DNA from: Myxococcota bacterium
Lineage (GTDB): Bacteria; Myxococcota_A; UBA9160; UBA4427
NCBI GenBank assembly: GCA_041389495.1
Contig: JAWKRT010000001.1
Location: forward strand, 806,001 to 870,000
Direction of reading: 5' to 3'
DNA: 64,000 nt
The position numbers were made by a program, and so were the translations under genes. A model generated the notes under the pieces. That model had not been told where the DNA came from. It did not search any database and saw nothing but the letters and a program-made list of their open reading frames with translations. Shown here piece after piece: positions 42,740-52,807 of this stretch (the first letter of the stretch is position 1; each line of letters starts with the position of its first letter).

Positions 42740-43158
42740 GCATCCGGTATCTGCTCGATACCGATGTTCTCTCGGAGCCGATCGAGTCGGAGCCGAACGA
42801 GCGCGTGCTGGAGGCACTCGGTGCGCACGATGGCGAGCTCGCGACGTGCGCCGTCGTATGGCACGAGCTGTGGTACGGGGCAGCGCGTCTTCCCTCGACC
42901 TCGCGCAAGCGCCGCGCGATCGAGGCCTACCTCGACGAAGCCGTGCGCGGTTCCCTTCCACTCCTCCCGTACGACGAACAGGCGGCGACCTGGCACGCGA
43001 TCGAGCGGGCTCGCCTCGGGCGGCGCGGTCGTCCGCCGGCTGCGGCCGACGGCCAGATCGCCGCGATCGCCGTCGTGAACGAGCTCGTCGTCGTCACGCG
43101 CAACGTCTCGGACTTCCGCCGCTTCAAGGGCCTGCGCGTAGAAGACTGGTACGTCTGA
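42736..43158 (+). CDS. vapC: VapC-like PIN-domain RNase toxin, probable CTG start
   Basis: The PIN domain begins SIRYLLDTDVLSEP, with the first catalytic Asp, and continues WHELWYG (Glu), AADGQIAAIA (Asp) and VVTRNVSDFRRF. The first GTG (42805) would delete the first Asp, and an in-frame TGA at 42724-42726 blocks upstream starts. The only initiator-like codon left is CTG 42736, which overlaps the antitoxin TGA and has GAGG at 42725-42728. So either translation starts at CTG, coupled to the antitoxin, or a base is wrong. 140 residues is normal for VapC. Confidence 0.85.
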   Translation: MSIRYLLDTDVLSEPIESEPNERVLEALGAHDGELATCAVVWHELWYGAARLPSTSRKRRAIEAYLDEAVRGSLPLLPYDEQAATWHAIERARLGRRGRPPAAADGQIAAIAVVNELVVVTRNVSDFRRFKGLRVEDWYV

Positions 43159-43181
43159 TCTCGAAGTGCGACCCGCGCCTG

Positions 43182-44327
43182 CTACTGGATGCACGCGTCG
43201 TTCGTCGCCCCGAACGAGTTCTTCTTCCAGACGTTCGTGCCGCAGCCGGGTGCGCCGTCGGAGGCGTCGAAGCCGCCGTTCGCGCGCGCCGTGCTCTGCT
43301 GGATGCTCGCGTCGGTCGCGCCGCTGAGCGCGATGCCCGCGCCGGTGTTGGAGATCGCGCGGGCCTTCGCGAGGTTCGCGCGCGCGCCGAAGACGAGGAA
43401 GCCCTGCGAGCCACTCGTGCGCGCGGAGACGTCCTTGAGCTTCGCGTCGGCGCCGCCCAGCTCGAACCCGCGGCCCGCGGCCGCGGCGACGTGCGCGGCC
43501 TGGATCTGGGCGCGCGCGCCGTCGACCGCGATGCCGTGGCTTCCCGTCTCGGCGACGGCGGCGCCCTTCATCCGGACGTCGTCGGCCGGGATGTCGATGC
43601 CGCGCAGCGTCGTGCCGCTCACGTTCACGCGTTCGAGGCGCGTCGCGTTCGAGGCGACGACGAGCCCCGAGTCCGACGTCGTGTGGATGGCGATGTCGCG
43701 CAGCCGGTGGCCCGCGGTGCTCGCGTCGAGGTTGACGCCGATGCCGACGTTGGTCGCGGTGCATCGATCGAGCTGCTGCTTGTCGGCCGCTTCGAGCCCC
43801 GCGACGACGCTGAAGCCCTCGCCCGCCGAGTCGACGACGTCGACGCCCGAGATCCGGTTGCCCGGGCTCGACACGAGGACACCGGCGACGTCGGCATCCG
43901 CGATCGAGAGCTCGGCGATCTTGTGGCGCCCCTGGCCGAGGGCGGCGACGCCGGTGTCGCACCCCTCGATCGCGCCGTTGCGCACGCTCACGCCCTTGCC
44001 CGCGAGGTCGAGGCCGGTGAGCCCGCCGGACGTGCACGTGAGGGTGTGGTTGCCGAGGTCGACCTTCACGGGGCCGACGAGCGTGAGCGCACTGGCGGTC
44101 GCGCACATGAGGCTGCCGCCGAGCACGAAGCTCCCGCCCGGCCCGAGCGTGTCGCCGCAGGCGATCTGCGCGGACGCCGGCGACGCGAGCGCGGCGACGG
44201 CGAGCACCGCGGCGACGACCGGCGCCGCGCTCCGCGCGCGCCCGCTGCCGCTGACGGAGCCGCGGGTCGAACGAAGCCGAGAGCCGGAGGCCACGGAAAG
44301 GCGAACGGAAAGGCTCGGGCGGTGCAT
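43182..44327 (-). CDS. Secreted right-handed beta-helix protein
   Basis: 381 residues. Long basic N-region and hydrophobic signal segment (about 32-54, cleavage after SAQ-like ASA), then about 12 turns of a parallel beta-helix: repeats such as GVSVRNGAIEGCDTGVAALG and SGLVVASNATRLERVNVSGT. Two Cys pairs, near the N-terminus and C-terminal end. The fold matches NosD/pectate-lyase-like repeat proteins; no catalytic site was identified, so enzyme activity is unproven. ATG 44327 with GGAGA upstream. Convergent with the toxin gene. Confidence 0.8.
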   Translation of the reverse strand: MHRPSLSVRLSVASGSRLRSTRGSVSGSGRARSAAPVVAAVLAVAALASPASAQIACGDTLGPGGSFVLGGSLMCATASALTLVGPVKVDLGNHTLTCTSGGLTGLDLAGKGVSVRNGAIEGCDTGVAALGQGRHKIAELSIADADVAGVLVSSPGNRISGVDVVDSAGEGFSVVAGLEAADKQQLDRCTATNVGIGVNLDASTAGHRLRDIAIHTTSDSGLVVASNATRLERVNVSGTTLRGIDIPADDVRMKGAAVAETGSHGIAVDGARAQIQAAHVAAAAGRGFELGGADAKLKDVSARTSGSQGFLVFGARANLAKARAISNTGAGIALSGATDASIQQSTARANGGFDASDGAPGCGTNVWKKNSFGATNDACIQ

Positions 44328-44455
44328 CGGGCTCGTCTCCTCGCGCGCACCCGGTGGGGCGGCGAGGGGATTCTGCGCGGAGTGCCGCGCGCGCCGCAAG
44401 CGCCGACGGCGTCCGCGCGCGGCCGACGCCGTGCTTCGCAGCGTTCGCGCTCGGC

Positions 44456-44893
44456 CTAGCCCGCCGCCACCGCCTCGCGCATCGGCGCCGTGATGGCGCG
44501 CGCGCCGGCCTCGAGCGCCGCGGCGTGGGCGTCGTCGAGGAGCTCGGGCAGGCGCTCGCGCGCGCACGCGACGGCCGCGTCGACGAAGGCGTCGAACATC
44601 GCGGGCTCGACGCCGTACTCGAGGTGGCTCCGCCCGAGCGCTTCGAGGTTGCCGGCGAGCCAGTCCTCGCCCTCGACCCACGCGAGCAGCGAGCGCAGCA
44701 CCTCGCGGAACATCGCCTCCTGCTCGGCGAACGCGAAGGCGCCGAAGAGCTTCGAAGCGTCCGGGCACGCGGCGAGGAAGATCTCGTAGAAGCGCTCGGC
44801 GAACGCCTCCTCCTGCTCGCCGATGGCGGCGAGCACCTCGCCGAGCGTCTCGGCCGTCGCCGCGTCGGCCGCTGCGAGCGCGACGCCGCTCAT
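44456..44893 (-). CDS. Single-domain globin
   Basis: 145 residues, about the length of a myoglobin-type bacterial globin. FAERFYEIFLAACPDASKLF is the A-to-C helix region with conserved Phe, and GRSHLEYGVEPAMFD supplies the proximal His90 (F8). No reductase domain is attached. ATG 44893 overlaps the P450 stop (ATGA), so it is translated with the cytochrome P450. It may supply or scavenge O2/NO for the P450; this is inference from linkage. Confidence 0.85.
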   Translation of the reverse strand: MSGVALAAADAATAETLGEVLAAIGEQEEAFAERFYEIFLAACPDASKLFGAFAFAEQEAMFREVLRSLLAWVEGEDWLAGNLEALGRSHLEYGVEPAMFDAFVDAAVACARERLPELLDDAHAAALEAGARAITAPMREAVAAG

Positions 44894-46071
44894 GCGCGCC
44901 GCACCGGCATGCCGGTGATGCCCGCGACGAACTCGCTCCGCAGGCGTGCGATGCGGCTCTCGTCGACGACGTACTCGGGCATGTGGCGGAGCAGCGCGCG
45001 GATCGACGTCTCGCCCTCGAGCGCGGCGATGTGCGTGCCCAGACAGGCGTGGTTGCCGTGCCCGAACGTGAGGATGCGCTTCGAGCGCCGGTGGATGTCG
45101 AAGCGGTCCGGGTCCTCGAACTCGCGCTCGTCGCGGTTGGCGGACGGGTAGAGGAAGATCACCGCCTGCCCGGGCGTGAACGTCTGCCCGTGCAGGTGCA
45201 CCTCCTTCGTCACCGTGCGGCCGAGGAACTGCGTCGGCATGCCGTAGCGCAGCCCCTCGCGGAACGCGTTCGGCACGAGCGACCCGTCGGCGACGAGCTC
45301 GGCGCGCTGCGCGGGGTGGCGGAACAGCTCGAGCACGAACGACGCGAAGATCTTCGGGAAGCTGTCCGTGCTCCCGATCACGAGCGTCGACATCTGCGAG
45401 GCGATGTCGGCGTCCGAGAGCGGCTCGCCGTCGAAGCGCGCGTTCAGGTACGCGTTCATCAGCACGTCGGCGTCGAGCGGGTGCTTGCGGTGGTAGCGGA
45501 CGAGGTCGGCGAGGTGCGAGCCGAGGTCGGCCATCGCCGCGATGCCGTCCTCGGTGATGCCGGGCTTGCCGGGCTCGCGGTCGAAGAAGCGGTTCACGTA
45601 GCCGTAGAGCGTGTCGCCGTCCTCGACGGGCAGGCCGAGCAGCACGCACGACACCTCGATCGCCACCTTCGCGATGTAGTCGCCGACGAGGTCGACCTCG
45701 GCGTCCGTGTCGAGCACCTTCGCGCGCCGCTCGACGATCTCCTCGACGACCGGCGCCAGCTCCTGCACGCGCTTCGGCTTGAACGCGCCGCTGATCAGCG
45801 CGCGGTTCCGCACGTGCTCGGGCGGGTCCATCATGTTGACGCTCGGGAAGACGGAGAGCTGCTTCGTGATGAGGTGCAGCGGCGTCGTGCCCCGCGCCGC
45901 CGCCGAGTACGACTCGTTGTCCGACGACTGCTCCCAGATGTCCTGGAAGCGCGACAGTGCCCAGCAGTCGAACTCCTCGCAGTAGTAGGCGGGCGCCTCG
46001 TCGCGCAGCCGCTTGTAGATGGGGAACGGGTTCTCGAGGATCTCCGGCATCAGCGGGCTGTACTGGACCAA
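44890..46071 (-). CDS. Cytochrome P450
   Basis: 393 residues if TTG 46071 is used (GGGGAGAAGAAG just upstream); ATG 46050 would give 386 and lacks an RBS. Landmarks: PFPIYKRLRDEAP near the N-terminus, MMDPPEHVRNR, I-helix IGSTDSFPKI (the usual acidic-Thr pair is altered), ExxR as EGLR (272-275) and heme ligand C343 in FGHGNHACLG. A class I bacterial P450 needing a ferredoxin partner, none of which is in the window. Coupled downstream to the globin. Substrate unknown. Confidence 0.92.
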   Translation of the reverse strand: MVQYSPLMPEILENPFPIYKRLRDEAPAYYCEEFDCWALSRFQDIWEQSSDNESYSAAARGTTPLHLITKQLSVFPSVNMMDPPEHVRNRALISGAFKPKRVQELAPVVEEIVERRAKVLDTDAEVDLVGDYIAKVAIEVSCVLLGLPVEDGDTLYGYVNRFFDREPGKPGITEDGIAAMADLGSHLADLVRYHRKHPLDADVLMNAYLNARFDGEPLSDADIASQMSTLVIGSTDSFPKIFASFVLELFRHPAQRAELVADGSLVPNAFREGLRYGMPTQFLGRTVTKEVHLHGQTFTPGQAVIFLYPSANRDEREFEDPDRFDIHRRSKRILTFGHGNHACLGTHIAALEGETSIRALLRHMPEYVVDESRIARLRSEFVAGITGMPVRRA

Positions 46072-46341
46072 CCTTCTTCTCCCCGCCCGCCGGCGCGGTC
46101 GCGGGGACGGCGTCGGTGGCACTGGCTCGTGGTGGCGCCCGTCTCGCGACGGGCACGGGCCGCGCGGAGGGCGAGGCCCCGCCGCGACGGCGTGCCGGCG
46201 CGCAAGTGCACGACGCATGCCACCGGCGGGAGCGAAGAGAGCGGCGCCTCGCGTCCGCGCCGGCGACAGGCTGTCCCAGCGGTCCCGCGAGGCCTGTGCC
46301 GTTCTGTCCGGGAGCGGGCGGCGGCGCGGGCGCCCTCGGGC

Positions 46342-49300
46342 TCAGGGGACGACGAGCCGCGTCCGGCTGCCGCGCTCCGAGGCGAGCACCTCGAGCCGCA
46401 CGTCGATGCGCTCGCGCAGCTCGGCGACGTGCGAGATGACCCCGACCATCCGGCCCGACGCGCGCAGGTCGAGCAGCGCCTGGATGGCGAGCTCGAGCGA
46501 CTCCGGATCGAGGCTGCCGAAGCCCTCGTCGATGAACAGCGTGTCGAGCCGGATGCCGCCGGCGTAGGCCTGCACGACGTCGGACAGGCCGAGCGCGAGC
46601 GCGAGCGCCGCCATGAAGCTCTCGCCCCCCGACAGCGTGGAGACCGGGCGCGTCGCTCCCGTCCACGCGTCCTCGACCTCGAGGTCGAGCCCGGCCTTGC
46701 GCCGCCCGTCCGCGACGCCCTCGGCGCGCCGCAGCCGGTAGCGGCTGCGGCTCATCAGCGCGAGCCGGTGGTCGGCCTCGATCAGCACGTCGTCGAGCAG
46801 CACCGAGAGCACGAAGCGCTGCAGGCTCAGGTTGTGGGCGTTCCGGCCGCTCGCGACGTCGGCGAGCGTGCCGACCGCGGCATACGCCTCGTCGATCTCG
46901 CGCTGCTCGCGCGCCGAGGCGTCGAGCTTCGCGCGCACCGCTTCGAGCGCTTCGAGTGTCGAGGCGCAGCGGTGATAGGCGCTCGTCGAGGCGCTCCTCG
47001 CCTCGTCGGCGGCAGCGGCGGCGGCGCGCAGCGGCGCGAGCTCGGGCTCGGCGCATCCGCCGATCGCGGCCTCCCGGTCGCGCAGCAGGGCCTGCGCCGC
47101 GACGCGCTCGTCGTCGTGTCGCTGGATCTCCGCGGCGAGCACCTCGATGCGGCCCGCGTGCTCGCGCGCGGCGGCGAAGGCCGCGTCGTCCGCGAAGCGG
47201 CTCGCGGCGAGCGCGTCGCGCCAGCGCGCGCGCGCGCGCTCGAGCGCGCTCGCCCGCTGCTCGCGCACGCGCGCGGCCGCCTGGGCAGCGGCTTCCGCCT
47301 TGGCGGAGGCCTCGGCCGCGGCGCGCTCCTCGGTGCGGATCGCCTCGATGCGCGCGGCCAGGGTGTCGCGCGTCTTCTCGGCGCGCGCGATCGCCTCCTC
47401 GCGCGCACTCGCCGCGCGATACGGCTCGGGGAGGCGCGCGAGCGCGTGCTGGCGGTGCGCTTCCTTCTCGACCGCCGCGCTGCGCAGTGCCTCGAGCGCG
47501 GCGCGCGCGTCCTCGAGCGCGCGCTCGTCGCGCTCCGCTCGGCTGCGCAGCGCGTCGATGCGCGCGCGCTCGGCGTCGAGGCCGCCGCGCGCGTCGCGCA
47601 GCGCGGCGAGCTCCTCGCGGAGTGCGGCCTCGCGCGCGCGGAGCGCGGCGGCATCCGCGGAGGCCGCATCGCCGAGCGCGGCCGCGAGTGCGGCGACGGC
47701 GCCTGCGTGCGTGCGCGCCTCGGCCTCGAGGGCGGCGTGCGTGCGCTCGCGCTCCGCGAGGCGCTCGCGGGTTGCCTCGGCGTCGGCGCGCGTGCAGTCG
47801 ACGTCGGCCTGCGTGGGGAGCTCCTCTTCCGCGTGCGCCCGATGCGGGTGCGCGGCGCTCCCGCACACGGGGCACGGCTCGCCGTCGGCGAGCGTCGCGG
47901 CGAGGATCGCGGCCTGGCCGCGCCGCCACGCGTCGGCCACCGCTTCGTGCACGCGCCGCGCGGCGCGCGCGACGCTCTCGGCCTCGGCCCGCTCGGCCGC
48001 CGCGCGCTCGAGCTGCTGCGCCGTCCGCGCGTGTCGCGCGCGGCCCTCGGCGAGCTCGTCGACGCGCGCGATCGTCGCCGCGACCGCGGCGTGGTCGCGC
48101 TCCTTCTCGCCGAGCGCGGCGGCCGCGGTGCGCGCGCGCTCGAGCGCGGCGTCGGCCGCCGCGATCTCCGCGCGCGCCCGCTCGAGCGCGGCGCGGCGCT
48201 CGCCGTCCTGCCCGGTCGCTTCATCGAGCGCCTGCTGCGCGCGCCGCGCCTCGGCCTCGGCCTGCGCGAGCGCCTCCGCGTGACGCCGGTGCTCGACCAG
48301 GCGGTCGACGTCGCGCTTCGCGGCGTCGAGCTCGATGCCGAGCGCGTCGAGCGCGCGCGGCGCGGCCTCGCGCGCTCCGCGCGCGCGCCTCGAGCTCGGC
48401 ACATCGAAGCCGCGCTCGCTCGGCCTCGGCCTCCGCGTCCGCGAGCTCGCGCTCGCCCGTGCGGCGCGCGTCGTCGAGCGCGCGCATCGCCTCGGCGGCG
48501 CGCGTCGGCGAGCGTCGCGCGGCTCGCGTCGATCGCGCGCGCGCTCGCGTCGAGGCGCGCGAGCGTCTCGCGCGCCGCGCGCAGCTCGGCGAAGGCGCGC
48601 GCGAGGCGCTCCGCGTCCGCGAGCGCCTGCGCCCGCTCGCGCGCGGCCTGCTCGGCCGCCGCCATCGCGGCCAGGGCCTCGCGCTTCTGCGCCGCCACCT
48701 CCTCGATGCGCGCGGCGAGCGCCGAGGCGTCGGCGACGTTCGCGCTCTCGAGCCACGCGGCGCGTCGCTCGCCGAGGCTGCGGCCGCGCGCCTCGATGGC
48801 GCGCGCCTCGTCGCGCAGCACCTCCTCGAGGCGGCGGTAGATGCCGGTGCGGAAGAGGTCGCCGAAGATCGCCTCGCGGTCGTTCGAGTCCGCGAGCAGG
48901 AGGTCGCGGAAGCGGCCCTGCGGAAGCACGAGCACCTGGCGGAACTGGTCGGCGGTGAGGCCGGTCAGCTCCTGCACCTTCGCCGTCGCGTCGCCGACCT
49001 TGCGCTCGACGAGCGGGCGCGCGGCCTCGGGCGCGAGCTCGTCCTCGAGCGGCGTGCCCGGCGCGAGCTCGAAGAGCTGCGCCTCGGGCTTCTGCTCGGT
49101 CGTGCCTTCGCCGCGCGCCTTCGGGCGCGACTGCTCGGGGACGCGGCGGATGCGGTAGAGCCGGTCGCCGAGCGCGAAGTCGAGCACCACCTCGGTGAGT
49201 GTCGCCGGGTCCGCGTGGCTCGAGCGCATCTCGCGCGCGGCGCGCTCGCCCCCCGTCGTGACGCCGTAGAGCGCGAACGCGATGGCGTCGAGGATGCTCG

Positions 49301-49424
49301 TCTTGCCCGCGCCCGTCGGGCCGTGGATGAGGAAGAGCGGGTCGTCGCCGAGGTCGTCGAAGCGCACGACCTCGGTGCCCGCGAACGGGCCGAACGCACT
49401 CATCCGCAGGCGCCGGGGCCGCAT
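46342..49424 (-). CDS. sbcC: Exonuclease subunit SbcC, broken into three frames
   Basis: ATG 49424 begins a Rad50-type ATPase: SAFGPFAGTEVVRFDDL, Walker A HGPTGAGKTS and LPQGRFRDLL. After TLADARR (about 48510) the coiled-coil continues in a second frame (RALDDARRTGERELADAEAE, to about 48390) and then in a third frame from APRALDALGIELDAAKRD to the end. The third frame contains the zinc hook EPCPVCGSAAHP, the ABC signature TLSGGESFMAALALALGLSD and Walker B DTLFIDEGFGSLD. All parts are conserved, so two one-base errors in CG tracts are likelier than a dead gene. Works with SbcD to cleave DNA hairpins and ends. Confidence 0.85.
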
Positions 49425-49427
49425 GCG

Positions 49428-50567
49428 TCAGGCGTCCTCGCGCAGGAGTCGGCCGAGCAGGTCGGCGACGACGCTCGCGCGCGCGTCGTCGAGCGGCTCG
49501 CCCTTCGTCTGCGCGTAGAAGTCGCGGAACATCGCGAGGTGGCCGCGCTCGATGCTCTCGCGGCTCGGCGCGCGCCGCTCGCCGCCCTGCGCGAGGGCCG
49601 GGCGCTCGAGCTGCATCACGTTCGGGTAGACCTCGCGGAGCCGCCCCATCGCGTCGAGGATCGCGTGGCGGTCGAGCAGCCGGACGAGCAGGTAGTCGTC
49701 GCGCCGCGGGTCGCGGCGCCCCTGCGCGAGCACGGCGTCGAGCTCGCCCTCGACGACGCGCACGTCGCGCAGCGGCGCGAGCGGAACGGGTTCGATCGTC
49801 GCCCGCCCGTCGCCGTCGAGCTCGACGAGCGTCGCCGACTTCGCCTGCTGCGCCTCCGAGAACGAGTACTTGAGGATCGAGCCCGAGTAGCGGACGTGCC
49901 GCGCGCCGCGGTGCTGCGGCGCGTGCAGGTGGCCGAGCGCCGCATAACAGAAGCGCTCGAAGTGCCGCGGCGCGACGGCGGCGACGCCGCCGACCGAGAG
50001 CGGCCGCTCGGACGCCGACTCCTCGCTCCCGGCGAGGAAGCAGTGCCCGAGCACGACGCAGCGCCGCCCGCTCGCCTCGCGCTCCGCGATGCGTTGCGTC
50101 AGGAAGGCGATCGCGTCCTCGTGCGAGCGCACCTCGGCACCGAACGCGTGCCGCACCGCGACGGGCTCGGCGTAGGGGAGGCCGTAGAACGCGACCTCGC
50201 CGTGCGCGTCGCGCAGCACGACGGGCGCGAGCGCGTCCGCGAGCGGGCCGCGCAGGTGGATGCCCGCGCGCGCGAGCGGGCGCGCGAAGGCGGCGAGCCG
50301 CTCGGCGCCGTCGTGGTTGCCCGCGACGACGACGACCGGCACGCCGAGGCGCTGCGTGATGGCGTCGAGCGTCTCGTCGAGCAGCGCGACGGCCTCGGCG
50401 GAGGGAACCGAGCGGTCGTACACGTCGCCCGCGACGAGCACGACGTCGACCGCGCGGGCCTCCACCGTCGCGACGATCTGCGCCAGCACGTGGCGCTGGT
50501 CCTCGAGCAGCGACGCGTGGTGGAGCTGGCGGCCGAGGTGCCAGTCGGACGTGTGGAGGATGCGCAT
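49428..50567 (-). CDS. sbcD: Exonuclease subunit SbcD
   Basis: 379 residues from ATG 50567 (MRILHTSDWHLG, the standard Mre11/SbcD start). Metallophosphoesterase motifs in order: DWHLG, GDVYD, AGNHDG, LGHCF and LGHLHAPQ. C-terminal capping domain ends HLAMFRDFYAQTKGEPLD. It is the nuclease partner of SbcC, whose gene follows after 3 nt. An in-frame upstream extension is not needed. Confidence 0.95.
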   Translation of the reverse strand: MRILHTSDWHLGRQLHHASLLEDQRHVLAQIVATVEARAVDVVLVAGDVYDRSVPSAEAVALLDETLDAITQRLGVPVVVVAGNHDGAERLAAFARPLARAGIHLRGPLADALAPVVLRDAHGEVAFYGLPYAEPVAVRHAFGAEVRSHEDAIAFLTQRIAEREASGRRCVVLGHCFLAGSEESASERPLSVGGVAAVAPRHFERFCYAALGHLHAPQHRGARHVRYSGSILKYSFSEAQQAKSATLVELDGDGRATIEPVPLAPLRDVRVVEGELDAVLAQGRRDPRRDDYLLVRLLDRHAILDAMGRLREVYPNVMQLERPALAQGGERRAPSRESIERGHLAMFRDFYAQTKGEPLDDARASVVADLLGRLLREDA

Positions 50568-50692
50568 CGAGGCTCCGTGCGCCGCGCGGCCGGGCGCGGC
50601 GATCCTAGCAGCGCCGCCGTTCTCCCCGGCGCCCCTCAAGCGGCCCGCGCCGCGAACCGATCGCTCGGCGCGATCCCGCCGAGGAGCCCACC

Positions 50693-51331
50693 ATGACCGA
50701 CGCGTCCGCGAACACGCCTTCGAGCACGCCTTCGATGAAGGGAAGCCTGATCGCCGACATGGTCGGCGACATCCGCAAGCTCGTGGACGACCAGACGTTG
50801 TCGCGCGCCGAGCTCGAGCGCCGCCTGACGCGCGACGACCTCGCGCTCCTCGACTCGCAGATCGCCGTCTCGGGCTGGTACGACGTGCGCTTCTACGCGC
50901 GCTGTGCCGAGCTGCTGCGCGACGCGCTCGGCGACGGCGACGACGGCTATCTCGTGCAGCGCGGCTTCGACCGCGGGCGCGCGCTGATCGAAGCCGGTCT
51001 CTACCAGCAGATGGAGTACGCGAAGCGGCCCCAGGTGGGACAGGCGATGTCGCCCGAGGAGCGCTTCCGCGCCTACGGAAGCGACCTCCGCCTGTTCGTG
51101 ACGCTCAGCAAGAGCCTGCTCAACTTCACGGAGTGGTCGATCGTCGTCGACCCCGAGCACGCGGACCGCTACCGCGTCGTCGTCGCCGGCGCGGATGCCT
51201 ACCCCGACGCGCTCGCGTGGGCGACCGAGGGCTTCGTCGACGCCATGGCCGCGAGCCACGGCATGCGCAGCCTGTGGCGCCACGCGCGCACCGGCGACCG
51301 CATCGAGTTCCGGATGACACGCTCGCTCTGA
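50693..51331 (+). CDS. DUF2378/TIGR02265-like protein
   Basis: 212 residues, no signal or membrane segment. MKGSLIADM near the start, SGWYDVRFYARCAELLRDAL in the middle and a C-terminal module YRVVVAGADAYPDALAWATE...GDRIEFRM resemble the TIGR02265/DUF2378 paralogous family known from Myxococcus, itself related in layout to heme-NO-binding (HNOB)-like folds. Function unknown. Preceded by GAGGAGCCCACC. Divergent from sbcD. Confidence 0.5.
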   Translation: MTDASANTPSSTPSMKGSLIADMVGDIRKLVDDQTLSRAELERRLTRDDLALLDSQIAVSGWYDVRFYARCAELLRDALGDGDDGYLVQRGFDRGRALIEAGLYQQMEYAKRPQVGQAMSPEERFRAYGSDLRLFVTLSKSLLNFTEWSIVVDPEHADRYRVVVAGADAYPDALAWATEGFVDAMAASHGMRSLWRHARTGDRIEFRMTRSL

Positions 51332-51346
51332 CGGCGACGTGACTCG

Positions 51347-52807
51347 CTAGGCGACGCGCCCCGTCTCGAAGGAGGCGAGGCCGTCGCGGTCGACGCGCTC
51401 GCGGTAGGCCGCGAAGTTGAACGGCCACTGCGTGACGATGCGGCCCGACGGGCTCCGGTAGTAGCCGTTGCAGCTCGCCTGCAGGACGGGAATGCCGGCG
51501 AGCTGCTCCTGCAGCGTCGCGTTGAACGCATCCATCACGTCGCGCCGCACGTCGAGCCAGTCGACGCCCGTCTCCTCGGCCTCGTCGAGCAGGCGCATCA
51601 TGTACTCGACCTGGTACTCGAGCATCAGGATGATCGAGTTGCCGCCGTTCGTGTTCGGACCGTAGAGCAGGAAGAGGTTCGGGAAGCCGCTCGTCGTGAG
51701 GCCGAGGTAGGCCTCGGGCGCGTCGCTCCAGGCCTCGTCGAGCCGCACGCCGTCGCGCCCGCGCACCTCGATCGCGCTCAGGTAGCGCGTGGTCGCGAAG
51801 CCCGTCGCGAGCACGATCGCGTCGACCGTGCGCTCCTTCCCGTCCGTCGTCACGACGGCGTCCGCCGTGACGCGCTCGATCGGGTCGACGACGAGCTCGA
51901 CGTCGTCGCGGTTGAACGCCTGCAGGTAGTCGTTCGAGAGCAGCGGGCGCTTGCAGCCGAACGGGTGGTCGGGCGTGAGCCGCGCGCGCGTCCGCGGGTC
52001 GCGCACGACCTCGAGCGCCTTGCGCCCGAACTCCTCGGGCAGCTTCCCAAAGTCGGGACGGTCGTAGGCGAGGCTCACCTCGACCACGTCGAAGAGCTGT
52101 TGGCGCCGCTCGGCCATGAGCTCGGGGCGGCTTCGGAAGGCGTCCATCTGCTCGCGCGTGTAGGGGACGTCGTCCTTCGGCAGCACCCAGTTCGGCGTGC
52201 GCTGGAAGACGAAGAGCTCGCTCGCGACCTTCGCCACCTCGGGCACGAGCTGCACGGCGCTCGCCGCGCTGCCGATCACGGCGACGCGCTCGCCGGCGAG
52301 ATCGTGCGCGTGGTCCCACTCGGCGGAGTGGAACATCGCGCCGCGGAACGCGTCGAGGCCCGGGATGTCGGGACGCGCTGGCTCGCCGAACATGCCGACC
52401 GCGCCGATCACGAACTGCGCCTCCACCGTCTCGCCCGACGCGAGCTCGAGCCGCCAGCGCGCGCTCCCTTCGTCCCAGCGTGCGGAGGAGACGCCCGTCC
52501 CGAGGCGCAGGTGCGGCTCGAGCCCGTACTCGCGCGCCACGCGCTCGAAGTAGGCGAGGATCTCGCGCTGCGGCGCGTACGGGCGCGTCCAGTCCGGATT
52601 GGGCGCGAACGAGTAGCAATAGAGATGGGAGGCGATGTCGCACGCCGCGCCCGGGTACGTGTTGCGCTGCCACGTGCCGCCGACGCGCGGCTCGCGATCG
52701 AAGATCAGGAAGTCGTCGCGGCCCGACTCGCGCAGCCGGATGCCCGCGCAGAGGCCGCCGGCGCCGGCGCCGATGATCGCGAATCGCGTGGTCGTGGGGC
52801 TCGGCAA
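51347..52807 (-). CDS. Flavin-containing / Baeyer-Villiger-type monooxygenase
   Basis: 486 residues from TTG 52807, with GAGGAGGATC immediately upstream deciding the start. FAD-binding GAGAGGLCAG, then GGTWQRNTYPGAACD, the BVMO fingerprint FRGAMFHSAEWD (F-x-G-x3-H-x3-W-D), the NADPH-binding VAVIGSAASAVQ and the ATGF motif VLATGFATT. Oxidises ketones or heteroatoms with NADPH and O2; substrate unknown. Confidence 0.9.
   Translation of the reverse strand: MPSPTTTRFAIIGAGAGGLCAGIRLRESGRDDFLIFDREPRVGGTWQRNTYPGAACDIASHLYCYSFAPNPDWTRPYAPQREILAYFERVAREYGLEPHLRLGTGVSSARWDEGSARWRLELASGETVEAQFVIGAVGMFGEPARPDIPGLDAFRGAMFHSAEWDHAHDLAGERVAVIGSAASAVQLVPEVAKVASELFVFQRTPNWVLPKDDVPYTREQMDAFRSRPELMAERRQQLFDVVEVSLAYDRPDFGKLPEEFGRKALEVVRDPRTRARLTPDHPFGCKRPLLSNDYLQAFNRDDVELVVDPIERVTADAVVTTDGKERTVDAIVLATGFATTRYLSAIEVRGRDGVRLDEAWSDAPEAYLGLTTSGFPNLFLLYGPNTNGGNSIILMLEYQVEYMMRLLDEAEETGVDWLDVRRDVMDAFNATLQEQLAGIPVLQASCNGYYRSPSGRIVTQWPFNFAAYRERVDRDGLASFETGRVA

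Noticed and set aside
46072..46341. Small gene between the P450 and sbcC
   Set aside because: No frame with a credible start, RBS and protein-like composition was seen on either strand; only the P450 RBS lies there.
46956..50696. 1246-codon plus-strand open frame opposite sbcC/sbcD
   Set aside because: Arg/Ala-rich shadow; the minus strand has conserved SbcC and SbcD motifs.
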